This document shows, one piece after another, positions 41,214-51,205 of a stretch of DNA of 64,000 nucleotides (position 1 is its first letter; the number at the start of each line of letters is the position of its first letter). This DNA comes from Nocardia vaccinii NBRC 15922 (lineage in GTDB: Bacteria; Actinomycetota; Actinomycetes; Mycobacteriales; Mycobacteriaceae). The DNA lies in contig NZ_BDCC01000012.1 in NCBI RefSeq assembly GCF_001613305.1, positions 372,001 through 436,000 on the forward strand, given 5' to 3'. The notes beneath the pieces were generated by a model that worked only from the letters and a program-made list of their open reading frames with translations, was not told where the DNA came from and ran no database searches. Position numbers and translations under genes: made by a program.

Positions 41214-42506
41214 ATGTCAGGTCGCCCAGTATGGAGCGACAGCCTCACAGGCGTGCGGTACCAGGGCGGGGCTCGTAGCAAACTCATTCGATTCGGTATG
41301 GGCAAGGGCGGTATCGCGCTGTGCCTGATGCTTGCGGTGGCGCTGCTGGCCGCATGCTCGTCCTCGCCGGGTTCCTCCTCGAAGGCGGGCCCGGGGTCGA
41401 GCGCACCCGCGGCCAAGATCTCGGTCACCCCGGGTGGCGGCAACAATGTGGACCCGCTCGGAAAGATCGAGGTCAGCACCTCACAGGGGCAACTGACCTC
41501 GGTCACGATGACGAACGAGAACGGCAAGCAGATCGACGGCATCTACACGCCGGACAAGACGGCTTGGAAGCCCTCGGCTCCGCTGGGCTACAACCACACC
41601 TATTCGGTCGCCGCCCAGGGCGTCACGGTGACCGGACCGATTCCCGAGGCCAAGACCTCGTTCACCACGCTCACCCCGAGCAATCAGACCAAGGCGTACC
41701 TGACCACCACCGGCGGTAAGGAGATCGACGGCGGGACCTACGGCGTCGGGACCGTCATCGTCGCGCACTTCGACGAGTCGATCCCGGACAAGGCCGCCGC
41801 GGAGAAGAAGCTCTCGGTGACGGCCAATCCCCCGGTGCAGGGCTCCTGGTACTGGCTCGACGACCGCAACGCGCACTGGCGGCCGGAGAAGTACTGGGCG
41901 CCGGGTACGAAGGTGACGGTGCAGGCCAACATCTTCGGCGCACAGCTGGGCGACGGTCTGTACGGGCAGGAGAATTCCAAGGCCTCGTTCACGATCGGCC
42001 CCTCGCACGTGTCCATCGCCGACGACAACACCCACCAGGTGCAGGTCTTCGAGAACGGCAAGCTGATCCGCACCATGCCGACCTCGATGGGTATGGGCGG
42101 CACGCAGGTCGTCGACGGTAAGACGATCTACTTCTGGACCATGCCCGGCACCTACACGGTGATGGGCAGGGGCAATCCGGTGATCATGGACTCCTCCACC
42201 TTCGGCCTGCCGGTCAACTCCCGGCTCGGCTACAAGGAGGCGATCAACTGGGCGACCCAGATCAGCGCGGACGGGATCTACCTGCACCAACTGGATTCGA
42301 CTGTCTCGGCCCAGGGTGTGCGGAACACCTCGCACGGCTGTCTGAACCTCAACGAGACCAATGCCCAGTGGTTCTACAGCTTCTCCCTCCTGGGCGACGT
42401 GGTCGAGGTGCACAACACCGGCGGCCCGGCGCTGCAGGTCTGGGACAACGGCGACTGGACCCTGCCGTGGAACCAGTGGCTGCAGGGCAGTGCACTGAGC
42501 AAGTAA
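41214..42506 (+). CDS. L,D-transpeptidase lipoprotein
   Basis: 430 residues from ATG at 41214, with AGGAG 8 nt upstream. Signal II: MLAVALLAACSSSPGSSS with lipobox LAAC (Cys near 48), then a linker rich in S, G and A, two Ig-like domains (about 65-270) as in mycobacterial LdtB-type enzymes, and a YkuD catalytic domain with SHGCLNLNETNAQWFYS (catalytic Cys) and upstream His in IYLHQLD. It makes 3-3 crosslinks in peptidoglycan. Lipid-anchored outside the cell membrane. Confidence 0.93.
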   Translation: MSGRPVWSDSLTGVRYQGGARSKLIRFGMGKGGIALCLMLAVALLAACSSSPGSSSKAGPGSSAPAAKISVTPGGGNNVDPLGKIEVSTSQGQLTSVTMTNENGKQIDGIYTPDKTAWKPSAPLGYNHTYSVAAQGVTVTGPIPEAKTSFTTLTPSNQTKAYLTTTGGKEIDGGTYGVGTVIVAHFDESIPDKAAAEKKLSVTANPPVQGSWYWLDDRNAHWRPEKYWAPGTKVTVQANIFGAQLGDGLYGQENSKASFTIGPSHVSIADDNTHQVQVFENGKLIRTMPTSMGMGGTQVVDGKTIYFWTMPGTYTVMGRGNPVIMDSSTFGLPVNSRLGYKEAINWATQISADGIYLHQLDSTVSAQGVRNTSHGCLNLNETNAQWFYSFSLLGDVVEVHNTGGPALQVWDNGDWTLPWNQWLQGSALSK

Positions 42507-42522
42507 GTTGATCCGGAAAAGC

Positions 42523-42557
42523 CGAGGCCGCCTTCGTCATCCGATGAAGGCGGCCTC
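42523..42557. terminator. Bidirectional terminator between L,D-transpeptidase gene and kdpC
   Basis: Perfect 13-bp stem CGAGGCCGCCTTC / GAAGGCGGCCTCG with a short loop, between two convergent genes. Confidence 0.8.
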
Positions 42558-42574
42558 GCCCTTCCGGGCGGTAT

Positions 42575-43525
42575 TCAGCCTCGGAAAGGGTATTTGCGGT
42601 CCAAATCGAGGTTGAGCTGCAGGACGTTGACCCGCGGCTCGCCCAGGAAGCCGAGATCACGGCCCCGGGTGTGCGCGGCGACCAATGCTCGCACCTGATC
42701 CTGGGAGATGCCACGAGCTTTGGCCACCCGCGCGACCTGGATGTTCGCGTACGTCGGGGAGATATTCGGGTCCAGGCCCGAGGCGGAGGCCGTTACCGCG
42801 TCGGTGGGTACGGGGGTATCGGCCGAGGCGTTGCCTCGGATCGGCACGATCTGCCCGATCGAGTAGTCCTGCCCCGGCTTGGCAGACTGCACAGCGACGC
42901 CCTCGTAGAACGCCAGAAACGGGGTTTTCGTGGTGCGCGAATCCTCGTTCACGCTGATCACCGCGGTCGGATCGGTCACCGTTCCGCGTGAGTCGCGCGG
43001 GCCCATGACCGCCAAGACCGCGCCGACGCCGCCGGAGGTGCAGAACGGGCGGCTGCCGTCCACGCCCTCCAGCGCGCCCACGGCCATACTGCGCGAGCAC
43101 ACCGTGGACAGCAGCGACAGCTTATTGCCCTTGGGATCCTTCGGGTCCAGGGTGTCCACGATGCTCTCCGGGCCCATATTTCCGAACGTGGAGCTTGCCG
43201 GGTCGTAGCCGTCCGGGATGGCACTGGCGCCGGTGGTCGGATCGGCCGCGGGCGTGGCATTGGACGGACGCGTCTGGAAATACTGCACCTTCGCATCGCC
43301 CTTGCCGTCGGTGAACGCCTGCCCGATCAGGCTGCTGCCCACCACCTTTCCGTTCTGCTCGACCAGCGAACCCTCGGCCTTGTCGTGCAGGCCCGGCAAC
43401 TGGGCGACCACGAAAACCACCAGCGGATAGGCGATTCCGAGAATCACCGTCATGACCAGCAGCGCACGTAGCGCCGCGAGGTGCTGTCTGATCCAGGTCG
43501 ACTGTCTTGTCGAAAAAGCACGCAT
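42575..43525 (-). CDS. kdpC: Potassium-transporting ATPase subunit KdpC, enlarged
   Basis: 316 residues, against roughly 190 for E. coli and M. tuberculosis KdpC. The N-terminal membrane helix (ALLVMTVILGIAYPLVVFVV), the GSSLIGQAFTDGKG and YFQTRPSNATPAADP segment, and the C-terminal DLGFLGEPRVNVLQLNLDLD are normal. About 110 extra residues (about 105-215, including SLLSTVCSRSMAVGALEGVD and FLAFYEGVAVQSAKPGQ) lie in the extracytoplasmic domain, with two cysteines that could form a disulphide. Start overlaps the kdpB stop by 1 nt. Confidence 0.93.
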   Translation of the reverse strand: MRAFSTRQSTWIRQHLAALRALLVMTVILGIAYPLVVFVVAQLPGLHDKAEGSLVEQNGKVVGSSLIGQAFTDGKGDAKVQYFQTRPSNATPAADPTTGASAIPDGYDPASSTFGNMGPESIVDTLDPKDPKGNKLSLLSTVCSRSMAVGALEGVDGSRPFCTSGGVGAVLAVMGPRDSRGTVTDPTAVISVNEDSRTTKTPFLAFYEGVAVQSAKPGQDYSIGQIVPIRGNASADTPVPTDAVTASASGLDPNISPTYANIQVARVAKARGISQDQVRALVAAHTRGRDLGFLGEPRVNVLQLNLDLDRKYPFRG

Positions 43526-45681
43526 CAGGACATCCCGGGGAAGAATTGAATGATCAGGTCGATCACTTTTATGCCGATGAACGGGGCGATGATGCCGCCC
43601 AGGCCGTACAGGGACAGATTGCGGCTCAACAACTTCGACGCACTCGAAGGCCGATAGTTCACCCCGCGCAACGCCAGCGGGATCAGCGCGACGATGACGA
43701 GCGCGTTGAAGATCACCGCCGACAGAATCGCGGACTGCGGACTGTGCAACCGCATGATGTTGAGCACGTCCAGACCCGGGAACAGCGAGACGAACATCGC
43801 CGGGATGATCGCGAAGTACTTGGCGATATCGTTGGCTATCGAGAACGTGGTGAGAGCGCCACGGGTGATCAGCAGTTGCTTGCCGATCTCGACGATCTCG
43901 ATCAACTTGGTCGGATCCGAATCCAGATCGACCATGTTCCCGGCCTCCTTGGCCGCCGAGGTACCGGTGTTCATGGCAACCCCGACGTCGGCCTGGGCCA
44001 GTGCGGGCGCGTCATTGGTACCGTCACCGGTCATGGCGACCATCCGGCCGCCCTCCTGTTCCCGCCGGATCAGCGCCAGCTTGTCCTCGGGCGTGGCCTC
44101 GGCGAGGAAGTCGTCCACACCGGCCTCGTCGGCGATCGCCTTGGCGGTCAAGGGATTGTCGCCGGTGATCATGACCGTGCGGATGCCCATCGCGCGCATC
44201 TCGTCGAAACGCTCGCGCATACCCTGCTTGACGACGTCCTTGAGGTGAATGACGCCGAGCAGTCGCGCGGCACCGTTCTGCACCTCGCCGACGACCAGGG
44301 GCGTGCCGCCGGACGCGGAAATCCCGTCGACGGTTTGCCCTGATTCCGCTGGAATCGTTCCCCCCTGTGAGCGCACCCACTCGGTGACCGCACTGGCCGC
44401 TCCCTTGCGCAACTGGTGCCCATCGGACAGATCCACCCCCGACATGCGGGTCTGCGCGGTGAACTCCACCCAGGTCGCGCCCGTCAGCTCACCGGCGGTG
44501 CGCTCACGCTTGCCGAAGGCCTGCTTGGCATACACCACGATCGAGCGGCCCTCGGGCGTCTCGTCCGCGAGACTGGAAAGCTGTGCGGCATCAGCCAATT
44601 CGTCCGCGGACAGGCCCGGCATCGGCACGAAGTCCGAGGCCTGGCGATTGCCGAGGGTGATGGTGCCGGTCTTGTCCAGAAGCAGAGTGTTCACATCGCC
44701 CGCGGCCTCGACCGCACGTCCGGACATGGCCAGTACGTTGCGCTGCACCAGGCGGTCCATCCCGGCGATGCCGATGGCCGACAGGAGCGCGCCGATCGTC
44801 GTCGGAATCAGGCACACCAGCAGCGAGACCAGCACGATACCGGTGACACCGTTGGCATCGAGCGTCTGATTGTCCGCGACGCCGGGGTTGTTGGCCTTCG
44901 AGAAGATCGCCAGCGGCTGCAGTGTCGCGACCGCGAAGACGAAGATGATCGTCAACGCAGCCAGCAGGATGTTCAGCGCGATCTCGTTCGGCGTCTTCTG
45001 CCTGCTCGCGCCCTCGACCAACGCGATCATCTTGTCGATGAACGAGGCCCCGGGTTCCTGGGTGATCCGCACGACGATCCGGTCCGAGAGCACCATGGTG
45101 CCGCCGGTCACCGCGGAACGGTCACCGCCGGATTCCCGGATCACCGGCGCGGATTCACCCGTGATGGCCGATTCGTCCACGGACGCAATGCCTTCCACGA
45201 CATCGCCGTCACCCGGAATGACCTGGCCGGCCTCGACGACCACATGGTCGCCGCGCCGCAGTTCCGGCGCCGGGACACTCTCCTCGACCACACGGGCGCC
45301 GGGAGACCAGTTCACCAGTCGCCGGGCGACGGTGTCGGTCTTGGCCTTTCGCAACGTATCGGCCTGCGCCTTGCCGCGTCCCTCCGCGACCGCCTCGGCG
45401 AGATTAGCGAAAAGCACGGTGAGCCATAGCCATACGACGATCGCCCAGGCGAAGAAGGTCGGATGGACCAGGGCCAGAACCGTGGACCAGACCGCGCCGA
45501 TCTCGACGATCAGCATGACCGGATTGCGCCACAGTGAGCGCGGATCGAGTTTGCGCAATGCGTCCGGCAGCGATTTCACCAGCATCTTCGGGTCGAACAG
45601 GCCAGCCGAGACCCGAGACTTGCCGGCCTCGGCCTCCTCCGGTGCGAACGCCGCACTCTGATCAATGGTTGGAGTGGTCAT
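43525..45681 (-). CDS. kdpB: Potassium-transporting P-type ATPase KdpB
   Basis: 718 residues from ATG at 45681. P-type ATPase motifs: [15 protein letters not shown] (actuator TGES), phosphorylated Asp in [32 protein letters not shown] hinge. Catalytic subunit of the high-affinity K+ pump KdpFABC. Its ATG overlaps the kdpA stop (ATGA). The frame remains open upstream inside kdpA but that part is not KdpB. Confidence 0.97.
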   Translation of the reverse strand: MTTPTIDQSAAFAPEEAEAGKSRVSAGLFDPKMLVKSLPDALRKLDPRSLWRNPVMLIVEIGAVWSTVLALVHPTFFAWAIVVWLWLTVLFANLAEAVAEGRGKAQADTLRKAKTDTVARRLVNWSPGARVVEESVPAPELRRGDHVVVEAGQVIPGDGDVVEGIASVDESAITGESAPVIRESGGDRSAVTGGTMVLSDRIVVRITQEPGASFIDKMIALVEGASRQKTPNEIALNILLAALTIIFVFAVATLQPLAIFSKANNPGVADNQTLDANGVTGIVLVSLLVCLIPTTIGALLSAIGIAGMDRLVQRNVLAMSGRAVEAAGDVNTLLLDKTGTITLGNRQASDFVPMPGLSADELADAAQLSSLADETPEGRSIVVYAKQAFGKRERTAGELTGATWVEFTAQTRMSGVDLSDGHQLRKGAASAVTEWVRSQGGTIPAESGQTVDGISASGGTPLVVGEVQNGAARLLGVIHLKDVVKQGMRERFDEMRAMGIRTVMITGDNPLTAKAIADEAGVDDFLAEATPEDKLALIRREQEGGRMVAMTGDGTNDAPALAQADVGVAMNTGTSAAKEAGNMVDLDSDPTKLIEIVEIGKQLLITRGALTTFSIANDIAKYFAIIPAMFVSLFPGLDVLNIMRLHSPQSAILSAVIFNALVIVALIPLALRGVNYRPSSASKLLSRNLSLYGLGGIIAPFIGIKVIDLIIQFFPGMS

Positions 45682-47357
45682 GACTGGTGGATTCCTTCGG
45701 CGAGCGGCCCGAGCGCCAGCGCGGGCAGGAAGGTGAGGGCGACCAGGATGATCGTCACTCCGGTGACCATGCCGACGAACAGCGGCCGGTGGGTGGGCAA
45801 CGTACCCTCCGAGGCGGGCGTGCGGCCCTGTGCGGCAAGGGATCCGGCCAGCGCGAGGACGACGATGATCGGCACGAAGCGGCCGAGGACCATGGCCAGT
45901 CCGAGCGCGGTGTTCCACCACGGGGTGTTGCCGCTCAGACCCGCGAAGGCCGAACCGTTGTTGTTGGCGGCCGAGGTGAAGGCGTACAGCACCTCGGACA
46001 GTCCGTGCGGCCCGGTATTGGCCATCGACGCGCGTTCCCCCGGCAGGGCCATCGCGACGGCGGTTCCGGTCAGCACGATCAGCGGCGTGGTCAGGAAGTA
46101 GGCGGCGGCCAGCTTGATCTCGTGCGGATTGATCTTCTTGCCGAGATATTCCGGCGTGCGACCGACCATCAGACCGGCGACGAACACCGTGATCACCGCA
46201 AGGATCAACATGCCGTACAGACCCGAGCCGGTGCCGCCCGGCGCGACCTCGCCCAGTTGCATATTGAACATCGCCATCATGCCGCCGGTGCTCGTCAACG
46301 AGTCGTGCGCCGAATCGACCGCACCGGTCGAGGTCAGTGTGGTGGCAGTGGTGAAGGTCGCCGAATCCGAGACACCGAACCGGGTTTCGATACCCTCCAT
46401 GGCCGCCCCCACCGCCGTCGGCACGGTGCCGTGGTGGTGCAACTGGAAGAAATTTGTCAGGACCACGCTGAACACGGCCAGCGAGGCCATCACCGAGACG
46501 ATCGCAAAACCGTGCTTCTTGCTGTCCACCATTCGGCCGAAGGTGCGCGGCAGCGAGAAGCTGATCACCAACAGCAGGAAGATCTCGACGAAATTCGTCC
46601 ACGCCGTGGGGTTCTCGAACGGGTGCGCGGAGTTCACATTGAAGAATCCGCCGCCGTTGGTACCGAGTTCCTTGATGACCTCCTGGCTGGCAACCGGGCC
46701 ACCCGGCAGTGCCTGCGTGCCCGTGTTGGCGACCGTGGTCGCCGTCTGCGACCACACATGGAAGTTCTCGATCACACCGCCGCAGATCAGCACGATCGCG
46801 AAGACGAACGCAATGGGCAACAGGATCCGGATGATCCCCCTCACGAGATCAACCCAGAAGTTGCCCAGATCGCCGGTACGGTGCCGGGCGAATCCGCGGA
46901 CCAGGGCGATCGCCACCGCCATGCCGACTGCGGCGGAAACGAAGTTCTGCACGCCCAGACCACACATCTGCACGACGTGTCCCATCGTGCTCTCACCGGC
47001 ATAGTTCTGCCAGTTGGTGTTCGTCACGAAGCTGATAGCGGTGTTCCAGGCCAGATCGCCGGTCATCTTGGTGCTCGGGTCGGCCAAGTGCAGCGGTAGG
47101 TGTCCCTGTGCCAGCTGCAGGAAGAACAGGAACAGCACGCCGACCGCCGAGAAGGCCAGCACACTGCGGGCGTACACGGCCCACGTCTGCTCGACCCCGG
47201 GATGCACACCGATGAGGCGGTAGATGACGCGTTCGGCCCGGGAGTGCTTCTCGCCGGAGTAGACCCGATACATGTAGTCGCCGAGTGGTACGTGGACCAC
47301 GGCGAGCGCGAGGACGAGGGCCGCCACGAAGACGATCCCCGCAGTGGTCGTGTTCAC
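45678..47357 (-). CDS. kdpA: Potassium-transporting ATPase subunit KdpA
   Basis: 559 residues from GTG at 47357. About ten membrane helices; selectivity-filter loops include [33 protein letters not shown], and [15 protein letters not shown]+ channel-like subunit. The start codon directly abuts the kdpF stop. Confidence 0.97.
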   Translation of the reverse strand: MNTTTAGIVFVAALVLALAVVHVPLGDYMYRVYSGEKHSRAERVIYRLIGVHPGVEQTWAVYARSVLAFSAVGVLFLFFLQLAQGHLPLHLADPSTKMTGDLAWNTAISFVTNTNWQNYAGESTMGHVVQMCGLGVQNFVSAAVGMAVAIALVRGFARHRTGDLGNFWVDLVRGIIRILLPIAFVFAIVLICGGVIENFHVWSQTATTVANTGTQALPGGPVASQEVIKELGTNGGGFFNVNSAHPFENPTAWTNFVEIFLLLVISFSLPRTFGRMVDSKKHGFAIVSVMASLAVFSVVLTNFFQLHHHGTVPTAVGAAMEGIETRFGVSDSATFTTATTLTSTGAVDSAHDSLTSTGGMMAMFNMQLGEVAPGGTGSGLYGMLILAVITVFVAGLMVGRTPEYLGKKINPHEIKLAAAYFLTTPLIVLTGTAVAMALPGERASMANTGPHGLSEVLYAFTSAANNNGSAFAGLSGNTPWWNTALGLAMVLGRFVPIIVVLALAGSLAAQGRTPASEGTLPTHRPLFVGMVTGVTIILVALTFLPALALGPLAEGIHQS

Positions 47358-47444
47358 CTAGAACCTTTCCGGGTACAGCAGGGCCGCGACCAGGTAGCTC
47401 GCGATTCCGACAGCCAGGACGAGACCGATGATGTTCTGCGTCAC
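47358..47444 (-). CDS. kdpF: KdpF small membrane subunit
   Basis: 28 residues from GTG at 47444: a single membrane helix (IIGLVLAVGIASYLVAALLY) ending in PERF, the conserved KdpF end. Stabilises the Kdp complex. The GTG overlaps the stop of a preceding micro-ORF (GTGA), and its own stop touches the kdpA start. Confidence 0.92.
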   Translation of the reverse strand: MTQNIIGLVLAVGIASYLVAALLYPERF

Positions 47445-47524
47445 AGCCGTTCGACTCCCCGTTGGATGAGCCCGAGCAGGGCGAAGATCGCCACGGTCAG
47501 AACCGTGAACACCACGACAGACAT
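47441..47524 (-). CDS. 27-residue membrane micro-protein heading the kdp operon
   Basis: ATG at 47524 with AGAAAGG about 7 nt upstream; sequence begins MSVVVFTVLTVAIFALLGLI and ends with RGVERL. One hydrophobic helix followed by a basic-acidic tail. Its stop overlaps the kdpF GTG as GTGA, so the two are translationally coupled. It is not KdpF, which is intact just downstream. I infer a second accessory peptide of the Kdp pump or a leader peptide controlling kdpF entry. Confidence 0.75.
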   Translation of the reverse strand: MSVVVFTVLTVAIFALLGLIQRGVERL

Positions 47525-47606
47525 GAGTCGAACCTTTCTCGGACCAGCGGCGCATACGAGTGCGCCGTTGTGAGTCAAGCGTCCGAGTGGTGTGTTTACG
47601 AGGGCC

Positions 47607-47720
47607 CTTGACGCCTTCTTAGCGCCCGGGGCGGCGGCCTTGACGGGTCACTTACGGGCGGCTTCCGACGAGCCGCCGAAGGGCGTAAAGGTCCGGGTCC
47701 GAGCCGTCAAGAAAGCGTCA
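47607..47720. promoter_or_regulatory. Candidate KdpE-binding repeats in the kdp divergent promoter
   Basis: CTTGACGCCTTCTTAG at 47607-47622 and GTCAAGAAAGCGTCAA at 47705-47720 share, in opposite orientation, the core AAGAA(A/G)GCGTCAA. They lie 83 bp upstream of the micro-ORF and 134 bp upstream of kdpD. Further CTTGACGG at about 47639-47646 may be a half-site. KdpE is a response regulator that would bind direct or inverted repeats here. No other content is seen in 47525-47853. Confidence 0.45.
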
Positions 47721-47853
47721 ATTCGCCGGTCGATCGGTGTGGCGACGGTAGACAGGTAGGGCCCCGGCCGCACATTCTCCCGGCCGTTTTCTTCGCACCA
47801 CCCGAGGAGAGGTCCATGCCGGACCGTGCCGCAACAGCGCCCCACCAGCCACG

Positions 47854-50394
47854 ATGATTCCGACGCGAGATGATGGACGCGTGAAACGCGGCCGGCTACG
47901 CATCTACCTCGGCGCCGCGCCGGGCGTGGGCAAGACCTTCGCCATGCTCGGCGAGGCACATCGGCGGCTGGATCGCGGTCGTGACGTGGTCGCCGCGGTG
48001 GTCGAAACGCACGACCGGAGCAAGACCGCCGCGCTGCTGGAGGGCATCGAGCGCATCCCGGCGAAGACGATGTCCTATCGCGGTGCGACGCTGACCGAAC
48101 TCGACGTCGAGGCGGTGCTGCGCCGCGCGCCCGCGGTGGTGCTGGTCGACGAACTAGCGCATACCAACGTGCCCGGCTCGAAGAACGACAAGCGCTGGCA
48201 GGACGTCCACGAACTGCTCGCCGCCGGAATCGATGTGATCTCCACGGTGAACGTGCAGCATCTGGAGAGCCTCAACGACGTGGTCGAACAGATCACCGGC
48301 GTCGTACAGCGAGAAACCCTGCCGGACTGGGTGGTTCGCGGCGCGGATCAGGTCGAGCTGGTCGATGTCACCCCGGAAGCGTTGCGGCGCAGACTCTCTC
48401 ACGGCAACGTCTATGCCGCCGATAAGGTCGACGCGGCATTGCGCAACTATTTCCGTACCGGAAACCTCACCGCGCTGAGGGAATTGGCGCTGCTGTGGCT
48501 GGCGGACCAGGTCGACGCGGCCTTGGCGAAATATCGCGAGGACCACCGGATCACCGATACCTGGGAGGCCCGCGAACGCGTCGTCGTCGCGGTCACCGGC
48601 GGGCCCGAATCGGAGACCATCGTGCGCCGGGCCGGCCGCATCGCCGCAAAATCCAGCGCGGAACTGATCGTCGTGCACGTGGTGCGCGGCGACGGCCTGG
48701 CCGGGGTGTCCACCCAGCGGCTGAACCGGCTGCGCGAGCTGGCCACCGGTCTGGGCGCGAGCCTGCACACCGTGACCGGTGCGGACGTACCCACGGCACT
48801 GCTGGATTTCGCGCGCGGGGTCAATGCCACCCAGCTGGTGCTGGGCACCTCCCGGCGCTCGCGCTGGGCCCGCATGCTCGACGAGGGGATCGGCTCGACC
48901 GTGGTGCAACTGTCGGGCAGGATCGATGTCCACATGGTCACCCACGAGGAGTCCAATCGGCGATTTCGCTGGTCGTCGCTGATGCCGCCGGAACGCAAAC
49001 TCTCCTCCTGGCTCGCGGCGCTGCTGGTGCCCGCGCTGATCACCGCGATCTGCTACTACTTCCTGGACTCGCGCCTGGATCTGGCCGGGGAAAGCGCGCT
49101 GTTCTTCGTCGGCGTGATCGCGGTGGCCCTGCTGGGCGGCGTCGCACCGGCCTCGCTCTCCGCGGTCCTGGGCGGACTGCTGCTGAACTGGTTCTTCGTC
49201 TCCCCGCGCTACAGCCTGACCATCGCCGAGCTGAACAACTTCCTCACCATCGTGGTGATGGCGATGGTCGCCGTCGCGGTGGCCGCGCTGGTCGACATCT
49301 CCAAACGACGGGCCAGTGAGGCGCGCACGGCGTCGCGTCAGGCGGAACTGCTCACCCTGTTCGCGGGTGCGGTGCTGCACGGCGCGGACCTGCCCGATCT
49401 GCTCGAACACGCCCGCGAGACCTACGGCCAGCGCGCGGTCGCCCTGTACAGCGACGGCGAGGTGATCGCCTGTGTCGGTACGGATCCCGCCCGCCGGGTG
49501 AGCGATGCGGACACCGCCATGGAGGCCGGTGACGATCAGCACTGGCTGTTGCTCAACGGTCGCTCGCTCACCGCCGCCGATCGCGTCGTGCTCGGCGCGG
49601 TGGCCAACCAGGCGGCCGGGCTGGTCCGCCAGCGCCGCCTCGCCGACGAGGCGCAGGCCGCGGCCGGAGTGCTGGCGGCCGACCGGCTGCGCCGCGCATT
49701 GCTCTCAGCGGTGAGCCATGATCTGCGCACTCCGCTCGCGGCAGCCAAGGCCGCGGTATCCAGCCTGCGCAGCGACGACGTGGAATTCTCCGCCGAGGAC
49801 ACCGCCGAACTGCTGGAGACAGTCGAGGAATCGATCGATCAGCTCACCGGACTGGTCGGGAATCTGCTCGACTCCTCGCGATTGGCCGTCGGGGTGGTCG
49901 CCCCGCGGCTCGAGCCGGTGTATCTGGAGGAGGTTGTGAACCGCGCGGTGGTCGGCGTCGGCATGGGTACGCGCGGATTGCGCCGCGCGGTGCACGACCG
50001 GGTGAAGGTGGAGGTCGGCGACGTCGAGGTGCTCGCCGACAGCGGTCTGCTGGACCGCGTCCTGGCCAATCTGATCGATAACGCCCTGCGCTACTCCCCC
50101 GCCGAGACGCCGATCCGGGTGACCGCCGAGCGCACCGGGGACCGGGTCTCGCTCACGGTCGTCGACTACGGTCCCGGCGTGCCGACGGGGCTCGAGGACC
50201 AGCTGTTCGACCCGTTCCAGCGGCTCGGCGACCGGGACAACTCCACCGGAGTCGGCCTCGGGTTGTCGGTGGTGCGCGGATTCGTCGAGGCGATGGGCGG
50301 CAACGTGCACGCCGAGCCCACCCCGGGCGGGGGCCTGACCGTGGTGATCGATCTACCGGCCGTTCGGCAGGAAGGACAGGAGGAACTCGGGTGA
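47854..50394 (+). CDS. kdpD: Osmosensitive K+ sensor histidine kinase KdpD
   Basis: 846 residues from ATG at 47854; a GTG at 47881 (VKRGRLRIYLGAAPGVGKT) is an alternative. N-terminal KdpD domain with Walker A GAAPGVGKTFAML, then a USP-like domain (about 240-360), four membrane helices (about 380-480), GAF-like region, HisKA SAVSHDLRTPLAAAKAAVSS near 625, and an ATPase domain with NLIDNALRYSPAE and GVGLGLSVVRGFVEAMGG. Senses low K+ or turgor and phosphorylates KdpE. Confidence 0.96.
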   Translation: MIPTRDDGRVKRGRLRIYLGAAPGVGKTFAMLGEAHRRLDRGRDVVAAVVETHDRSKTAALLEGIERIPAKTMSYRGATLTELDVEAVLRRAPAVVLVDELAHTNVPGSKNDKRWQDVHELLAAGIDVISTVNVQHLESLNDVVEQITGVVQRETLPDWVVRGADQVELVDVTPEALRRRLSHGNVYAADKVDAALRNYFRTGNLTALRELALLWLADQVDAALAKYREDHRITDTWEARERVVVAVTGGPESETIVRRAGRIAAKSSAELIVVHVVRGDGLAGVSTQRLNRLRELATGLGASLHTVTGADVPTALLDFARGVNATQLVLGTSRRSRWARMLDEGIGSTVVQLSGRIDVHMVTHEESNRRFRWSSLMPPERKLSSWLAALLVPALITAICYYFLDSRLDLAGESALFFVGVIAVALLGGVAPASLSAVLGGLLLNWFFVSPRYSLTIAELNNFLTIVVMAMVAVAVAALVDISKRRASEARTASRQAELLTLFAGAVLHGADLPDLLEHARETYGQRAVALYSDGEVIACVGTDPARRVSDADTAMEAGDDQHWLLLNGRSLTAADRVVLGAVANQAAGLVRQRRLADEAQAAAGVLAADRLRRALLSAVSHDLRTPLAAAKAAVSSLRSDDVEFSAEDTAELLETVEESIDQLTGLVGNLLDSSRLAVGVVAPRLEPVYLEEVVNRAVVGVGMGTRGLRRAVHDRVKVEVGDVEVLADSGLLDRVLANLIDNALRYSPAETPIRVTAERTGDRVSLTVVDYGPGVPTGLEDQLFDPFQRLGDRDNSTGVGLGLSVVRGFVEAMGGNVHAEPTPGGGLTVVIDLPAVRQEGQEELG

Positions 50395-51155
50395 CGATAC
50401 CGGCGAGCACGAACAACGGGGACCCGGTGCGCCCCCAGAGCGGCTCCCGCGACCGCGATCAGATCGGTGCCGCGTCGACGAAAGTCCTTGTGGTGGACGA
50501 CGAACCGCAGATCCTGCGCGCGCTGCGGATCAACCTGTCGGTGCGCGGCTACGAGGTGATCACCGCGGCCACGGGTGCGGCGGCCCTGCGAGCAGCGGCG
50601 GAAAAACATCCGGATGTGGTGGTGCTCGACCTTGGTTTACCCGATATGGACGGTATCGATGTGCTGGCCGGTCTGCGCGGCTGGAGCACCACCCCGGTGA
50701 TCGTGCTGTCCGCGCGCACCGATTCCGCGGACAAGGTCGAGGCGCTGGACGCCGGAGCCGACGACTACGTCACCAAACCGTTCGGCATGGACGAGCTGCT
50801 GGCGCGCCTGCGCGCCGCGGTCCGGCGCGGCGCGACCGCCACCGAGGGTATCGATCCGATCGTGCAGACCTCCTCGTTCACCGTGGACCTGTCGGCGAAG
50901 AAGGTCGTCAAACACGGCGGTGACGTCCACCTCACCCCGACCGAATGGGGCGTGCTCGAAATGCTCGTGCGCAATCAGGGCAAACTCGTCGGCCGCCGCG
51001 AACTGCTCCGCGAGGTCTGGGGCCCCTCGTACGCCACCGAAACCCATTATCTCCGTGTCTATCTCGCCCAACTCCGCCGCAAACTCGAAGACGACCCGTC
51101 ACACCCCAAACACCTGCTCACCGAGGCAGGCATGGGCTACCGGTTCTGTGTCTGA
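50391..51155 (+). CDS. kdpE: Response regulator KdpE
   Basis: 254 residues; the GTG start overlaps the kdpD stop (GTGA). Receiver domain with KVLVVDDEPQILRALRINLS, phosphoacceptor D in VVVLDLGLPDMDGIDVL, lysine in YVTKPFGMDELLARL; OmpR-type wing with HLTPTEWGVLEMLVRNQGKL. Thirty polar residues precede the receiver. Activates the divergent kdpFABC operon. Confidence 0.96.
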   Translation: MTIPASTNNGDPVRPQSGSRDRDQIGAASTKVLVVDDEPQILRALRINLSVRGYEVITAATGAAALRAAAEKHPDVVVLDLGLPDMDGIDVLAGLRGWSTTPVIVLSARTDSADKVEALDAGADDYVTKPFGMDELLARLRAAVRRGATATEGIDPIVQTSSFTVDLSAKKVVKHGGDVHLTPTEWGVLEMLVRNQGKLVGRRELLREVWGPSYATETHYLRVYLAQLRRKLEDDPSHPKHLLTEAGMGYRFCV

Positions 51156-51156
51156 T

Positions 51157-51178
51157 GGCCTCGAGCGAAGCGGAGGCC
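51157..51178 (+). terminator. Short hairpin after kdpE sharing the repeat word
   Basis: GGCCTC (51157-51162) pairs with GAGGCC (51173-51178) around GAGCGAAGCG. The string GAGCGAAGCGGAGGC also ends the hairpin repeats near 18.6 kb, so this may be a residual copy of the same element acting as a terminator. Confidence 0.5.
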
Positions 51179-51205
51179 GAGAATAGAGCATGGCAGGATT
51201 GTGTA

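Noticed and set aside
45682..46755. An N-terminal extension of KdpB of about 358 codons
   Set aside because: This part lies inside kdpA in another frame and contains no KdpB sequence; the ATG at 45681 overlaps the kdpA stop as expected for the operon.
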